Below, piece after piece: positions 1 through 8,952 of a DNA stretch of 37,999 nt (positions are counted from its first letter, which is position 1; each line of letters opens with the position of its first letter). The stretch covers positions 22,277-60,275 of the forward strand of contig PLON01000046.1 in the NCBI GenBank assembly GCA_003142095.1, in the 5' to 3' direction. The notes below the pieces were generated by a model. The model made no database searches. It saw only the letters and a list, made by a program, of their open reading frames with translations, and was not told where the DNA came from. This stretch comes from Acidimicrobiaceae bacterium (GTDB lineage Bacteria; Actinomycetota; Acidimicrobiia; Acidimicrobiales; RAAP-2). A program made the translations under genes and the position numbers.

Positions 1-305
1 CCTCCGTGGAAGTTCGCCCACGTGCCGTCCTCGCGCTGGCGCGAACGGATCCACTTCGCGGACCCGTCAGTCTGCTCTTGAGTGCGAATACCGAGAAACT
101 CGCGCAACAAGAGATCTTCCGCGTCCATGGTGACGTTGGTCTCGAGTTCGCCCTTCCACCAGCCATCTTCGCTCTGCAGGGCCACAAGCGCGTCGACTGC
201 GTTCTTCAGGGAGTTCTTGACGTCACGATCAAAAGACGGCGATGGTGCATTGACGCGGTTGGCTCCGAGATCGTCGAATGGCCCGTGCTGATCGAGCTCG
301 CTCAC
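1..305 (-). CDS. shc: Squalene-hopene cyclase, N-terminal part (cut by window edge)
   Basis: Only the first 101 codons are in the window; the gene runs off the left edge. Shc cyclises squalene to hopene/hopanol at the cytoplasmic membrane. The visible part has the two N-terminal repeats typical of the terpene cyclase alpha-barrel: one reading ALVALQSEDGWWKGELE followed by the TNVTMDAEDLLL segment, and a second QW-like repeat, QREDGTWANFHG. The DXDD catalytic motif lies beyond the window. The start is GTG at 305, which overlaps the TGA stop of the preceding polyprenyl synthase gene as GTGA, so translation is probably coupled. It is the last visible gene of the dxs-hpnC-hpnD-hpnE-polyprenyl synthase-shc series, which strongly supports the call. 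Confidence 0.9.
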   Translation of the reverse strand, partial: MSELDQHGPFDDLGANRVNAPSPSFDRDVKNSLKNAVDALVALQSEDGWWKGELETNVTMDAEDLLLREFLGIRTQEQTDGSAKWIRSRQREDGTWANFHG

Positions 306-1303
306 TGGTCTCTCTCAATCACGTAGCGCGCAATGATTGCCAATTGGGCGCGTGGTTCGCTTGCGAGCGGCGTTCGCTCGAGTGCGTCCAGGGCCATGGC
401 GAGCTCGCGCTCCGCGAGTTCCATGGTCTCGTAACGCGCCCCACACTCGTCGAGCATCACCATGGCTTCAGCGACGTCGGCATCGCTCAGTTCGCCTTCG
501 ACGTCTCCCGTGAAGATGTCAAAGCCTTTCGAGTTGGCAATCGAGATCGGCAGCGTTTTTTTGCGCAGGCGCAAGTCGTTGCCAACCGGTTTGCCGGTGA
601 CCGACGGTTCACCCCAGACGCCGAGCATGTCGTCGATTGCTTGGAAGGCGACACCGAGATGACTGCCGTAGTCCGCCAGTGCGTCGACGACGGCGGCGTC
701 GGCGTCGGCGAGCACCGCACCGATCGACGCGGCGCACGACAAGAGCGCCCCCGTTTTGCCGGCCTCCATGCTCAGGCACTCCTCGACGGTCAACGAAAGC
801 TTGTGTTCGGAGGCGATGTCTTGGGCCTGGCCAATGATCATGGCCTGCGTGGCGTCGGCCAGGCGGTGCGCGGCGGCGACCCGTTCGGCGCTCGGCACTT
901 CGAGCAGCAGTTGGAAGGCGAGGGTCGATAACGCATCGCCCGCAATTAATGCGGGTCCTACGCCAAACTTTGCCCACACGGTCGGGTGGTGGCGTCGTTC
1001 GAGGTCGCCGTCGATGATGTCGTCGTGGATGAGTGAGAAGTTGTGTACGAGTTCGATGGCGAGTGCGCCGACGAGACCGGTCTCTTGGTCCCCACCCGCG
1101 GCGCTCGCGGACAACAACGCCAGACAGGCTCGGACGTACTTGCCTCCGACGAGGAGGTGGTGCTCGATCACGGGACTCAGTTCAGCGCTCAGTCGTTGGG
1201 TGGCGGCCTCAAGAGCGGGCGATACCAGTGATTTCGCTCGCGTCAGTATCTCGAGGGCGGTCATTTCATTCTCTTCGCGCGAGAGTGAGTTGTCCAAAGT
1301 CAC
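302..1303 (-). CDS. Polyprenyl diphosphate synthase (FPP/GGPP synthase type)
   Basis: A trans-isoprenyl diphosphate synthase of 333 residues that condenses IPP with allylic diphosphates. The first Asp-rich motif is DDIID at about residues 94-98, within NFSLIHDDIIDGD; the second is DDMLG near residue 225. A phenylalanine five positions before the first motif suggests a short-chain product (FPP or GGPP) rather than a long quinone chain. Lying between hpnE and shc, it most likely supplies FPP for squalene. The GTG start at 1303 overlaps the hpnE stop (GTGA). An ATG at 1264, 13 codons later and before TALEIL, is a possible alternative start. The family is clear; the exact chain length cannot be read from sequence alone. 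Confidence 0.9.
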   Translation of the reverse strand: MTLDNSLSREENEMTALEILTRAKSLVSPALEAATQRLSAELSPVIEHHLLVGGKYVRACLALLSASAAGGDQETGLVGALAIELVHNFSLIHDDIIDGDLERRHHPTVWAKFGVGPALIAGDALSTLAFQLLLEVPSAERVAAAHRLADATQAMIIGQAQDIASEHKLSLTVEECLSMEAGKTGALLSCAASIGAVLADADAAVVDALADYGSHLGVAFQAIDDMLGVWGEPSVTGKPVGNDLRLRKKTLPISIANSKGFDIFTGDVEGELSDADVAEAMVMLDECGARYETMELAERELAMALDALERTPLASEPRAQLAIIARYVIERDQ

Positions 1304-2658
1304 GATTTCACACTCTCGCGGTTCAAGGGTCCCTTGCTACTTGATCCTGAAAAAAGACTCAGGACCTGCGACGCTGCTTGGCATCCACTGCGCACGGCGC
1401 CTTCCATCGTGGCCGGCCATCCCGTGTCGCACCAGGCGCCGGCCACAAAGACTCCCGGCTCTGGGTTTGTAATCGAGGTACGTAGCGATTCGACGCCCGG
1501 GCCGGCACGAAAGGTTGCCGCGGCCTCGCGCGTTACGACGGCACTCAGCACCTGCGCCTCGCGAGCGAGAGGGAATACGTCGCCGAGGGCCCCCAGAAAG
1601 AGCGGAAGTAGTTCGCTCGAACCCGTCGCAATGTAGGCGTCGGCGGCCGACAGCGAGATGACCAGGCACTGACCGTCGTGAGCGCCCGAGGCATCACTGC
1701 GGTCGAAAACGAACTCGATGGGCGAGTCGACGCACGCAGCCATGACGAGATCCGTTACCTTTCGATCGAAAACGAACTGTATGTTAACGATTGGCGATGT
1801 ACCCAATTCGGTGGCGACATCTGGCCCTACGACTCCGAGGGTCCCCGCCACCCGGGCGGACGTTGCCACAATGACGGCGTCGGCACTCCAGTTCTCTTCG
1901 TCGCCATCGACAGCGAATGAGTTATCTGACACGCGCGTGATCGAGTGTGCCGCCGTGTTGAGGTGCGTGATGACGCCGGACGCGTCGAGGGCGCGAGCGC
2001 CATATTCACCGTGCAACTCAGCGAGCGGCACGGTTGACCAACCCATATCTGCACCGCCGGCGTCACGTAGGAAGCCCACTTGGAAGACCTGCGCGGCGAG
2101 AGCCAGGGACGCGTGGTCGGCGCTGACATTCAGTGTGGGTTGAATGATGAGATTCCAGAGGCGCGCGATCGCCCGAGGTGTTTGACCGTGTTGGCGTAAC
2201 CAGTCGCCAAAGTTGATGTCGTCGAGCGCGGGATCACCGAGTTTCATGCGTGATAGAGCGAGCACGGGACGCAAAAGTCCCAGGCGCTCGCGCACTGACA
2301 GCAGGCGGTAACGAGCCAATGATGCTGCGAGATGGAACGGTGCGGGCAGGTTCGAGCGTCGGATCGATCCGCGTTGTCCGCCAGGCGCGAGAACGGGCAC
2401 ATCGAGGCGCGGCTGTAGGTAGACCTTGTCACTGACACCAAGTCGTTTCAAGAGATCCCGGTACGCGCTGCAACAACCGAGGAAAACGTGTTGGCCATTA
2501 TCGAAAGAAAACCCGTCTCGTTCAATGGACGTCGTCAAGCCACCAAGGTGGGGACGACGTTCGAGCAATGTCACGGTGACACCGGCGTCGGCGAGGGTTA
2601 ACGCTGCGCTGATTCCCGCGAGACCACCTCCAACGACGATGACGCGAGTCTGACTCAC
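1300..2658 (-). CDS. hpnE: Hydroxysqualene dehydroxylase HpnE (squalene-associated FAD enzyme)
   Basis: A flavin-dependent amine-oxidase/phytoene-desaturase fold protein of 452 residues. It opens with a dinucleotide-binding motif, VVGGGLAGISAALTLADAG, followed by LLERRPHLGG. The C-terminus has a second FAD-contact segment, GVFVAGAWCDTGWPATMEGA. In the HpnCDE route, HpnE reduces hydroxysqualene to squalene. The assignment rests on this fold together with two squalene-synthase-like genes directly upstream (hpnC, hpnD) and shc downstream; on fold alone a carotenoid desaturase would also be possible. The GTG start at 2658 overlaps the hpnD stop, and its own stop overlaps the next start, both as GTGA. 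Confidence 0.9.
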   Translation of the reverse strand: MSQTRVIVVGGGLAGISAALTLADAGVTVTLLERRPHLGGLTTSIERDGFSFDNGQHVFLGCCSAYRDLLKRLGVSDKVYLQPRLDVPVLAPGGQRGSIRRSNLPAPFHLAASLARYRLLSVRERLGLLRPVLALSRMKLGDPALDDINFGDWLRQHGQTPRAIARLWNLIIQPTLNVSADHASLALAAQVFQVGFLRDAGGADMGWSTVPLAELHGEYGARALDASGVITHLNTAAHSITRVSDNSFAVDGDEENWSADAVIVATSARVAGTLGVVGPDVATELGTSPIVNIQFVFDRKVTDLVMAACVDSPIEFVFDRSDASGAHDGQCLVISLSAADAYIATGSSELLPLFLGALGDVFPLAREAQVLSAVVTREAAATFRAGPGVESLRTSITNPEPGVFVAGAWCDTGWPATMEGAVRSGCQAASQVLSLFSGSSSKGPLNRESVKS

Positions 2659-3494
2659 GATCGCGCCGCGAGCAGGCTCTGAATCGCCACCGAGAGTTTC
2701 TCAGTAGTCGGAACCGAGACTCGCCCTTGAGTGACCGCGAGGGGATTGCGCTCGATGCGCTGGAGGAGATGCTGGTAGATCCCGGACATCGCCCCGACGC
2801 ACGCCCGTCCTCGTCCGTGCAGCAGCGGCAAGAGTTGGAGACCCTCGGCGAACCACCGATCGGCGCGACCGCACTCAAAGGCGACGAGGCGCGCGATCTC
2901 GCTGTCGGGTCCCGAAAGGTCCGGAGCACAACTCACGCGCTCGGCGTCGGCGCGGGGGAGATACACCCGGCCGAAGGAGCGATCTTCGAGCACGTCACGC
3001 AAGATGTTCGTGAGTTGGAGAGCCACGCCGAGTGAGTCTGCGAGAGGGACAGCAGCGTCAGGGTCGTCCGAGCCAAAAACGGCGAGCGACAGGCGCCCGA
3101 CGGATCCCGCAACGTTGCGGCAGTACTTCACGAGGTCGTCAATGCTCTCGTAGGACGTTCCGTTGACGTCCATTTCGCAGCCGTCAATGATCTCGCCGAA
3201 GCATTCCATCGGCAACGGGTAACGACGGGCCGCGTCGGCGACCGCGGCGAGCACGGGGTCATTGGTCTTGGGGTCGATCGGATTGAGGTCCTTGCGCACG
3301 AGGCTGAGACCGGCCAGTTTCTCTTCAGGTGATGCGTCCCCGTCGCCGATGTCGTCGATCCGCCGCGCCAGGGCGTAAATTGCCGACATCGCCTGGCGCT
3401 CTGGTTTGCGCAAGAGTCGAATGCCGTACGCAAAGTTCTTGGCCTCCCTGCGCGTGACGCCCTCGCACCAGTCGTAGGCCGCTTCGATATTCAC
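2655..3494 (-). CDS. hpnD: Presqualene diphosphate synthase HpnD
   Basis: A squalene/phytoene synthase family protein of 279 residues when started at GTG 3494 (VNIEAAYDWCEGV). An open frame continues upstream, but that extension is Arg-rich, lies inside hpnC and has no family similarity. The first Asp-rich motif is RRIDDIGDGD; the second is NILRDVLEDRSFGRVYLP. Family knowledge: HpnD condenses two FPP to presqualene diphosphate, HpnC converts it to hydroxysqualene and HpnE reduces that. HpnC and HpnD are paralogues; I assign this one as HpnD from its YDWCEGVTRREAKNF N-terminus and its place second in the pair. GTGA overlaps occur at both ends. Confidence 0.9.
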   Translation of the reverse strand: MNIEAAYDWCEGVTRREAKNFAYGIRLLRKPERQAMSAIYALARRIDDIGDGDASPEEKLAGLSLVRKDLNPIDPKTNDPVLAAVADAARRYPLPMECFGEIIDGCEMDVNGTSYESIDDLVKYCRNVAGSVGRLSLAVFGSDDPDAAVPLADSLGVALQLTNILRDVLEDRSFGRVYLPRADAERVSCAPDLSGPDSEIARLVAFECGRADRWFAEGLQLLPLLHGRGRACVGAMSGIYQHLLQRIERNPLAVTQGRVSVPTTEKLSVAIQSLLAARS

Positions 3495-4363
3495 GCGGCC
3501 CTCCGGTACTTCTTGAGAAGCGCGTTCGCCATATGCGTCGCCAGTGATCGTTTGGACGGGCTGCAGTGCATCGCGAGAACGTCGTAGTTCGCATCCTTGA
3601 GAGCGTCGAGAACGGCGAGACCGCCGGCCACGAAGCCTTCGACCGCGAAGCCGGGACGCCACGCCAGGGTGGCCGCGAGGGGTGCGCCCTCAACAAAGAG
3701 TGTCCGGGCACGTTCCGCTTCGAACGCCACAACGTCTCGTAGTGGTCCATTCGCTGAGGCCGCCAGAAGATCATCTTCGTGGCATCCGAAGCGCTCAAGA
3801 TCCTTGAGGGGGAGGTAGATGCGTCCTTGACGCGCGTCTTCTCCTACGTCTTGGAGATGCTCGACTACTTGCAAGGCAATGCAGATCTTGTCGGAGAGCG
3901 CCACGCGTTCGCTGGTCGACGCATGAAAGATCGACAACACGAGATGACCAACGGGTGCCGCAGACAGCATGCAGTAGCCCACGAGGTCATCGAAGCTCTG
4001 ATAGCGACTGATCCGTTGATCGACGCGATTGGCTTCGATGAGTTGTCGAAACGGCTTTGGGCTGAGTTCGAGGTTCTCAATGACTGGCGTGAGACGCTGA
4101 AAGACCGGGTGGATGGCTTCGCCGAGAAATGCGAGGTCGAGCTCGGAGTCGAGGAAGTCCAGTAGAGCCAGTCGATCGCCGGAGGCTTCGTCTCCAATGT
4201 CGTCGGTGAAGCGAGCGAACGCGTAGATCGCCATGAGATTGTTGCGCTCTTCGCGTGGTAGCAGGCGTGACGCAACCGGAAAGTTTTCGTGACGCGCCCG
4301 CGCAGCGACGTGGTCGGTCCCGTTCAGAAAACTGCTTATCGTCTGCGTCAATTTGCTTGACAC
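3491..4363 (-). CDS. hpnC: Hydroxysqualene synthase HpnC
   Basis: A squalene/phytoene synthase family protein, about 290 residues. The N-terminal segment ENFPVASRLLPREERNN is typical of HpnC. The first Asp-rich motif is in FARFTDDIGDEASGD and the second is QDVGEDARQGRIYLP. I chose GTG at 4363 because AGGGAG lies 9 nt upstream; the frame also stays open to a TTG at 4396, which would add 11 residues. The product converts presqualene diphosphate to hydroxysqualene. It is the first gene of the overlapping hpnC-D-E-synthase-shc unit; the 136-nt gap to dxs may hold the unit's own promoter, but I could not pick convincing -35/-10 boxes there. Confidence 0.9.
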   Translation of the reverse strand: MSSKLTQTISSFLNGTDHVAARARHENFPVASRLLPREERNNLMAIYAFARFTDDIGDEASGDRLALLDFLDSELDLAFLGEAIHPVFQRLTPVIENLELSPKPFRQLIEANRVDQRISRYQSFDDLVGYCMLSAAPVGHLVLSIFHASTSERVALSDKICIALQVVEHLQDVGEDARQGRIYLPLKDLERFGCHEDDLLAASANGPLRDVVAFEAERARTLFVEGAPLAATLAWRPGFAVEGFVAGGLAVLDALKDANYDVLAMHCSPSKRSLATHMANALLKKYRRAA

Positions 4364-4499
4364 CAGCGGCGACTCCCTTTGCGCAATTCCAACCAAGGTA
4401 AACCTATCAGCCGCCTTGCAAAGATCATTCGCCGATTGGTGCTGCGACCTGCACCGTTACGCCAGCGTTGACGACTGAAGTAACTGCAGTACGCAGTGA

Positions 4500-6455
4500 T
4501 TACGCGTTCCAAGGAAACGCACTATCGACGCTTAAATACGATCCGCGCGGCGCAGTTGGTAGAACACGAGGAAACTCGGGCTCATCGTTGAGCAGCCGCG
4601 TCAGAGCATTTGACAGTCCCTCAGGATCGAGACCGAGTTCACCGAGCAGCGCGTCGGGTTGATCGTGATCGAGAAAGGCGCGAGGCACGCCAAGGATTCG
4701 CGTCGTGGGTACGGGCACACCGAGGTCTTGGGCGCGCTCTCGAACGGCGGACACCATCAGAGTGCCCGCCCCGCCGTGACGAGTGCCGTCTTCGATGGTG
4801 ATGATGCGCTGGTGCTGTACCGCGTCATCGATCATCGAAGCTTCGGGGGGCAGTACGCGCACGTCGTAGAGGGTGACGCGCGAAGCGTCGTCGCCCATGA
4901 GCGACAGTGCCTCGTAGGCGGCCGGCGCCATTTTCCCGACCGCAAGAACGCAGAGTGAGCCGTCGCCTCGAGTGACTTCGCGCGCGTGCAGACCAACACC
5001 TGTCTTTCCGTCGAAGGGCTTGGGCAGAGTCTTTGGAAAGCGCAAAGCCGTGGGTGAACTCATCGACAGTGCTTCGGCGAGCATGCCGGGAATCTCCTCC
5101 GCGCTTGAAGGCGCGAAGATTGTCATGTTGGGAATCGCAAGGCAGAGTGCCATGTCGAGGAGCCCGTGGTGGCTCGGTCCGTCGTCGCCGGTGATGCCCG
5201 ATCGGTCGAAGACAAACACGACGGGCAGATTCAAAAGTCCCACGTCGAGATTGGCTTGATCGAAGGCGCGCGAGAAGAATGTTGAGTAGAGCGCAATGAC
5301 CGGCTTTAGGCCACCCATCGCCATTCCGGCCGCCGCGGTGACGGCGTGTTGCTCAGCGATGCCGACGTCGAAGAAACGAGTGGGGTAGCGCTGTTGGAAA
5401 GCGGTCAACCCGGTCGGTTCGGCCATGGCGGCGGTAATAGCGACGACACGATCATCCAGATCGGCGAGGGTAATGAGCGAGTTGGCGAAGGCGGCGGTAA
5501 ACGATTCGGACACCGGCTGGTCGTGGTTCACGGCCGGACGCAACTTGTAATCGTGCATCTTCAACTTGTCGGTAGTCGCCGGTTCGTACCCACGACCCTT
5601 TTCGGTGAGAACGTGCACGACGATCGGTCCGTCCCACAGGGATGCGTTACGCAGAGCGGTTTCGACCGATTCAATGTTGTGACCGTCGACGGGCCCGACG
5701 TAGCGCACGCCCAGATCCTCGAAGAAGGTGCCGGGCGTCACCAGTTCACGTACCGCCGACGTGACCCCATGGAGACCGGCCAGTCCCGCGCGTCCGGCGC
5801 GAGGGAGATGCGGCGCGAGGTGACGAACGCCTTCGCGCACCGTGACATAGGTGCGATTCAATCGCAGCGACGTGAGTGACTCCGACAACTTGGAGACGGT
5901 GGGCGCGTAGCTTCGCCCGTTGTCGTTCAAGACTATGACGACGCGTTGATTGGAGTGGCCGAGGTTGTTGAGGGCTTCGTAGGCCATGCCTCCGGTGAGC
6001 GATCCGTCACCGACGACCGCAACCACGTGGCGTTTGCCCCCGTGGCCCGCGAGTTCGCCACGGTGATCAAGGGCGACTGAGAGGCCGTGGGCGTAGGAGA
6101 GTGCCGTAGATGCGTGGCTCGACTCAATCCAGTCGTGCGGACTCTCGGAGCGACTCGGGTACCCCGAGAGGCCTCCGCGCTTGCGAAGGCCGGCGAAGTC
6201 TCGGCGTCGACCGGTCAGCAGTTTGTGGATGTACGCCTGGTGGCCGGTGTCCCAGAGCAGGATGTCCTCGGGGGAGTGGAACACCCGATGAAGGGCAATC
6301 GTCAGTTCGACTACACCCAGGTTTGAACCGAGATGCCCTCCGGTTGACGTCACTGTAGAAATTATGAACTCGCGAATTTCCTGGCTGAGGGCGTCAAGTT
6401 CCTTGTACGAAAGAGGCCGCAGGTCGTCGGGACCCTCAATGGAAGCGAGATTCAC
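4500..6455 (-). CDS. dxs: 1-deoxy-D-xylulose-5-phosphate synthase
   Basis: The first enzyme of the MEP isoprenoid pathway: thiamine-diphosphate-dependent condensation of pyruvate with glyceraldehyde 3-phosphate. The 651 residues show HLGSNLG (about 41-47), GHQAYIHK (about 71-78), the thiamine/metal motif GDGSLTGG (149-156) with NDNG (177-180), and the catalytic Glu in FDVGIAEQHAVTAAAGMA. The transketolase C-terminal domain is complete. The start is GTG at 6455 with only a weak ribosome-binding site, so it is not certain. It lies directly upstream of the hopanoid genes on the same strand. A dxs gene also belongs to the Streptomyces hopanoid cluster, so this copy may be dedicated to hopanoid supply; whether a second dxs exists cannot be seen here. 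Confidence 0.95.
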   Translation of the reverse strand: MNLASIEGPDDLRPLSYKELDALSQEIREFIISTVTSTGGHLGSNLGVVELTIALHRVFHSPEDILLWDTGHQAYIHKLLTGRRRDFAGLRKRGGLSGYPSRSESPHDWIESSHASTALSYAHGLSVALDHRGELAGHGGKRHVVAVVGDGSLTGGMAYEALNNLGHSNQRVVIVLNDNGRSYAPTVSKLSESLTSLRLNRTYVTVREGVRHLAPHLPRAGRAGLAGLHGVTSAVRELVTPGTFFEDLGVRYVGPVDGHNIESVETALRNASLWDGPIVVHVLTEKGRGYEPATTDKLKMHDYKLRPAVNHDQPVSESFTAAFANSLITLADLDDRVVAITAAMAEPTGLTAFQQRYPTRFFDVGIAEQHAVTAAAGMAMGGLKPVIALYSTFFSRAFDQANLDVGLLNLPVVFVFDRSGITGDDGPSHHGLLDMALCLAIPNMTIFAPSSAEEIPGMLAEALSMSSPTALRFPKTLPKPFDGKTGVGLHAREVTRGDGSLCVLAVGKMAPAAYEALSLMGDDASRVTLYDVRVLPPEASMIDDAVQHQRIITIEDGTRHGGAGTLMVSAVRERAQDLGVPVPTTRILGVPRAFLDHDQPDALLGELGLDPEGLSNALTRLLNDEPEFPRVLPTAPRGSYLSVDSAFPWNA

Positions 6456-6509
6456 CTCTGAAGCCTACTGGTGGGGGTTCGAACGGGTCATTTCACTTCG
6501 AAATCGCGA

Positions 6510-7424
6510 TTAGAGAGCGTTGCGGGCCTGGCGCCGCGCGTAGCGCCCGCGGCCCCCGAGCAGATGACGATCAGGGTCGTCGTCGTAGACGCCAACGACC
6601 AGTGACGAGGCACAGAGCCCGACGGCACCCGCGACGAGTACGACGAGTGAAAGAACCTCAAGAGTGACCGCGAGTGCACCGCCGCGCAGCTGCTCGTGAA
6701 AAAGGACGAAGCCGAGAACGATGGAGACAATGGGGTTGGTGAGAATAAGAGCCGACTGTGACACCGCGAGCGATCCGGCTCGAAAAGCGTGTTGCATGAC
6801 GACGAACGACGTCAGACCGATGAGGACGAGGGCGTAGAGCTGCCACGAGACGAGAGCGCCGAGCCACCCCTTCAGCAACACATTCGTGAGCGACTTCGTG
6901 ACGACCGCGAGGAAGGCGAAGCCGACCGACGCACCCGCTCCAAGAAAGAGGGCCCGCCACCAGTCCGGTCCGCGCAGGCCGAGAGCGACGAGACCAAAGG
7001 CCAGCGCGACGATGAAGATGCTCGTGGCGATCCAGCGCGCCGCGGTGGGCACGCCGGTGCCGACGGTGGGCGACGCGACGACCAGGAAGACTGTCAGGCC
7101 GACAGTCGCGGCCAGTGCGGAGACGACGTCGCGGGTGTGCCAGGGCGTCGAGTACCAGAACCACAAAATGAAGACCACGATCAAGAGTTCGCTCACCATG
7201 AGAGGCTGCACTTCCGCGACGGAGCCAAGGTGCAGGGCGATGGACTGCACCAAATAGCCGAGAGTCATTACCGCGAAGCCCACGATCCACACGCGCCGCC
7301 GGATCATTTGACGAATTAAACCACCGTCGTCTCCGACAGCGGAGGTCCCTTCCACCCCGAGACGCTGGCAGACGCTTGACAACGCGTAGAGACACGAAGC
7401 CGTGAGCGCCAAAAAGATGACCAC
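6510..7424 (-). CDS. EamA/DMT-superfamily membrane transporter-like protein
   Basis: A polytopic membrane protein of about 304 residues with about ten hydrophobic segments. The first is LVVIFLALTASCLYALSSV; two similar five-helix halves are likely. The C-terminal tail is basic (RGRYARRQARNAL). The best fit is the drug/metabolite transporter superfamily; the substrate is unknown. The frame stays open to 7493, but that extension has no hydrophobic character. I prefer the GTG at 7424 because an AGG lies 9 nt before it and the first TM helix starts at once. It is downstream of and divergent from the aminotransferase gene, and on the same strand as dxs 54 nt further on, so it may be co-transcribed with the hopanoid block. 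Any hopanoid link is guilt by position only. Confidence 0.75.
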   Translation of the reverse strand: MVIFLALTASCLYALSSVCQRLGVEGTSAVGDDGGLIRQMIRRRVWIVGFAVMTLGYLVQSIALHLGSVAEVQPLMVSELLIVVFILWFWYSTPWHTRDVVSALAATVGLTVFLVVASPTVGTGVPTAARWIATSIFIVALAFGLVALGLRGPDWWRALFLGAGASVGFAFLAVVTKSLTNVLLKGWLGALVSWQLYALVLIGLTSFVVMQHAFRAGSLAVSQSALILTNPIVSIVLGFVLFHEQLRGGALAVTLEVLSLVVLVAGAVGLCASSLVVGVYDDDPDRHLLGGRGRYARRQARNAL

Positions 7425-7529
7425 GAGGGTCAGCCTATGGGGCGAAAAACCCTCGCACCTGGAGCGATGAAGCCCTGCGGTGACCCCGCGCACGCGTCGG
7501 CGTTTAGATTTAAGAGCAGAGGGAGGACT

Positions 7530-8945
7530 ATGTCGTTCAATTTGTCAGAACTTCTCGCTGATCGCGACGGTGAAAATTTCCAACTGCACACCAAGTACCT
7601 GAATCCGCAGATGGCCAAAGTCATAAAGACTCTCGGCTTCGACCGATTTTACGAGCGTGGCGATGGGTGTTACCTCTACGACGAACACGGCACGAGTTAC
7701 CTCGATCTGTTGAGCGGATTTGGTGTGTTCGCCCTCGGTCGCAGTCACCCGGTCGTGCGCGACGCACTACACCAGGCGCTCGACGCGGACTTGCCGAACA
7801 TGGTCCAGATGGACTGCGCCCTCTTACCGGGACTGCTGGCGGAGCAACTCGTCACGAGAAGTCCCGACCAGATTGAGCGCGTGTACTTTTGTAACTCGGG
7901 GGCCGAAGCCGTGGAAGCGTCGATTAAGTTCGCCCGGTCCCACACGGGTCGCCAGCGCATCTGCTACCACGCCCACGCGTACCACGGTCTCACGATGGGG
8001 GCTCTTTCGGTCAACGGATCAAGCGACTTCAAGAAGGGCTTCGGCGAGATGTTGCCGGGAGCGACGGAGATCCCTTTTGGGGACGTGGAGGCTCTACGCA
8101 ACGAAATCCGTCGCGGCGACGTCGCCGCCTTCATCATGGAGCCCATCCAAGGTAAGGGTGTCTATGAACTGGACGGAGAGGTATGGCGGTCCCTCGAAAC
8201 GGCCTGTCACGAAGCCGACGTTCTCTTCATCTGCGACGAAGTGCAAACGGGCATTGGACGAACGGGAAAGTTCTATGCCTTCGAGCACTACGGCCTTCGC
8301 CCTGACATCATCACGGTGTCGAAGGCCCTCTCGGGTGGGTACGTTCCCGTCGGAGCGATGCTCACGAGCGACAAGATCTTTCGCAGCGTGTACAGCTCAA
8401 TGGATCGAGCCATGGTTCACTCGACCACGTTCAAGGGCAACCAACTCGCCATGGTCGCGGGTCTCGCCACACTGTCGGTTTTCGATGATGAAGGCATTGT
8501 CTCGCACGCGGCGGCGATGGGCGATCTCTGGCACAAGAAGTTGGGCCAGCTCAACGACAGCCACGAATACGTGAACGCGGTTCGCGGGCGTGGACAGATG
8601 ATCGGTATCGAATTCGGCGCGCCGACCACACCGGCTCTCAAGCGTCGTTGGCGCGCCGTGGAGGCGACGCGCACCGCAATGTTTACCCAGACCCTCGTCG
8701 TGCCCCTTTTCCAACGACACCGGATCCTGACTCAAGTGGCGGCCGACAACGTAAACATCATCAAACTGCTTCCGGCGCTCATCGCCGGCGAACGAGAGAT
8801 CGACATGTTCGTGGACGCGCTCGACGAGCTACTCAACGACGCCGAAAAAAACAGCGCTTGGATTTTCGGGTTCGGCGTGGCCATGGCGAAGGGCGCGTTC
8901 AAACGGACCCGTTCGTCGGCGAACGCGAGTCCCGCGCAGTCGTGA
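7530..8945 (+). CDS. Class III PLP aminotransferase, HpnO-like candidate
   Basis: A fold-type I PLP enzyme of 471 residues. The PLP phosphate-binding CNSGAEAVEAS is at about 121-131, ICDEVQTGIGRTG holds the cofactor Asp (about 236), and the Schiff-base lysine is in TVSKALSGGYVPVGAM (about 265). A ribosome-binding site GGGAGGA at 7521-7527 sets the ATG at 7530; the open frame upstream is not used. Family knowledge: HpnO is a class III (ornithine-aminotransferase-like) enzyme that makes aminobacteriohopanetriol, and the Streptomyces hopanoid cluster carries a class III aminotransferase next to dxs. Here the gene is about 1 kb from dxs but divergent, so an HpnO role is an inference. An ornithine/acetylornithine-type or diaminobutyrate-type transaminase is the main alternative. 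The C-terminal 45 residues extend past the usual fold end. Confidence 0.75.
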   Translation: MSFNLSELLADRDGENFQLHTKYLNPQMAKVIKTLGFDRFYERGDGCYLYDEHGTSYLDLLSGFGVFALGRSHPVVRDALHQALDADLPNMVQMDCALLPGLLAEQLVTRSPDQIERVYFCNSGAEAVEASIKFARSHTGRQRICYHAHAYHGLTMGALSVNGSSDFKKGFGEMLPGATEIPFGDVEALRNEIRRGDVAAFIMEPIQGKGVYELDGEVWRSLETACHEADVLFICDEVQTGIGRTGKFYAFEHYGLRPDIITVSKALSGGYVPVGAMLTSDKIFRSVYSSMDRAMVHSTTFKGNQLAMVAGLATLSVFDDEGIVSHAAAMGDLWHKKLGQLNDSHEYVNAVRGRGQMIGIEFGAPTTPALKRRWRAVEATRTAMFTQTLVVPLFQRHRILTQVAADNVNIIKLLPALIAGEREIDMFVDALDELLNDAEKNSAWIFGFGVAMAKGAFKRTRSSANASPAQS

Positions 8946-8952
8946 CCCGTTT

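Noticed and set aside
278-931. Plus-strand open frame of 217 residues opposite the polyprenyl synthase
   Set aside because: It is antisense to a gene with clear DDxxD motifs and has no recognisable domain; high-GC shadow frame.
2655-3662. Longer hpnD starting at 3662
   Set aside because: The added N-terminus is Arg-rich, lies inside hpnC, and the GTG at 3494 makes the same GTGA overlap as the other genes of the unit.
4364-4499. Terminator hairpin between dxs and hpnC (GGTGC...GCACC)
   Set aside because: The stem is only 5 bp with an 8-nt loop and no U-tract; not above chance.
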